Position numbers and translations under genes: made by a program. Under the pieces are notes generated by a model. It was not told where the DNA came from, searched no databases, and was given only the letters and a program-made list of their open reading frames with translations. A DNA stretch of 16,227 nt, from positions 1-16,227 of the forward strand of contig USSR01000075.1 in assembly GCA_900557355.1 (NCBI GenBank). Reading direction: 5' to 3'. Shown one piece after another: positions 15,970 through 16,227 of this stretch; the stretch's first letter is position 1; each line of letters starts with the position of its first letter. The stretch comes from an uncultured Bacteroides sp. GTDB taxonomy: Bacteria > Bacteroidota > Bacteroidia > Bacteroidales > Bacteroidaceae.

Positions 15970-16227
15970 TTAGAACCACTTAATCTTTCGGAATATCACG
16001 AACGCAAGTGTTGACAATCCGATGGAAAATAGTACGATCAAAGAGAAAGCGAAGGGTACCTCTTCCAGATGAATATCCACGTTCATACCATAGAAACTGG
16101 CAATCAATGTCGGGAGCATCAGAACGATGGACAGACTTGTCATGCGTTTCATGATCGTATTCACGTTATTGGAGATAATAGAGGCAAAAGCATCCATTGT
16201 TCCTGTGAGGATATCACTGTAAATATT
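15970..16227 (-). CDS. CorA-type Mg2+ channel, C-terminal part (5' end outside the window)
   Basis: The last 85 or so residues of a CorA-family divalent-cation channel. The signature YGMNV lies at the end of the first membrane segment (SIVLMLPTLIASFYGMN), followed by a short acidic loop (DIHLEEVP) and the second segment (FAFSLIVLFSIGLSTLAFVIF). It ends with a basic tail, RKIKWF. The reading frame continues through 16227 without a stop (NIYSDILTGTMDAFASIISN), so the Met at 16195-16197 is internal and the gene starts beyond the window. It is convergent to the PUL and unrelated to it in function; it marks the right boundary. Confidence 0.93.
   Translation of the reverse strand, partial: NIYSDILTGTMDAFASIISNNVNTIMKRMTSLSIVLMLPTLIASFYGMNVDIHLEEVPFAFSLIVLFSIGLSTLAFVIFRKIKWF

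Overview
The window looks like a chromosomal segment of a gut Bacteroidetes, most likely Bacteroides. It is AT-rich and carries an adjacent SusC/SusD pair, a FecI/FecR-type ECF sigma and anti-sigma pair, Bacteroides-type lipoprotein signals, and no clear Shine-Dalgarno sequences. No mobile element, CRISPR array, tRNA or rRNA was seen.

Layout: 1-1226 is the 3' part of a DUF5723-like outer-membrane barrel gene, closed by a strong hairpin (1297-1342). A one-direction polysaccharide utilization locus (PUL) then runs from 1520 to 15811: ECF sigma factor, FecR-like anti-sigma factor (4-bp overlap with the sigma gene), STN-domain SusC transporter, SusD lipoprotein, a beta-helix hydrolase (GH28-like), a GH99-like/WbsX-type protein, a GH43 lipoprotein, and a large GH78 alpha-L-rhamnosidase fused to an SGNH esterase-like domain. 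Two hairpins (15830-15909) separate the PUL from a convergent CorA-type Mg2+ channel gene on the minus strand, cut by the window end.

How it would work: SusD and SusC capture and import a glycan. SusC has the N-terminal STN domain that signals to FecR, which would release the ECF sigma factor to transcribe the operon. The lipoprotein enzymes (beta-helix hydrolase, GH43) probably act on the surface or at the outer membrane. The GH99-like protein and the GH78-SGNH protein have ordinary signal peptides and probably act in the periplasm. The rhamnosidase and attached esterase-like domain point to a rhamnose-containing, possibly acetylated glycan, for example of the pectin type. The exact substrate cannot be read from the sequence.

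The most striking feature is that susC is split by one in-frame amber codon (TAG, 5154-5156) with the same frame open on both sides. If real, import and STN signalling are lost, and the PUL is silent or dependent on suppression. The other leads are the GH78-SGNH fusion, the GH99-like protein in a catabolic operon, the beta-helix enzyme with an incomplete GH28 signature, and a hairpin in several of the gaps between PUL genes.
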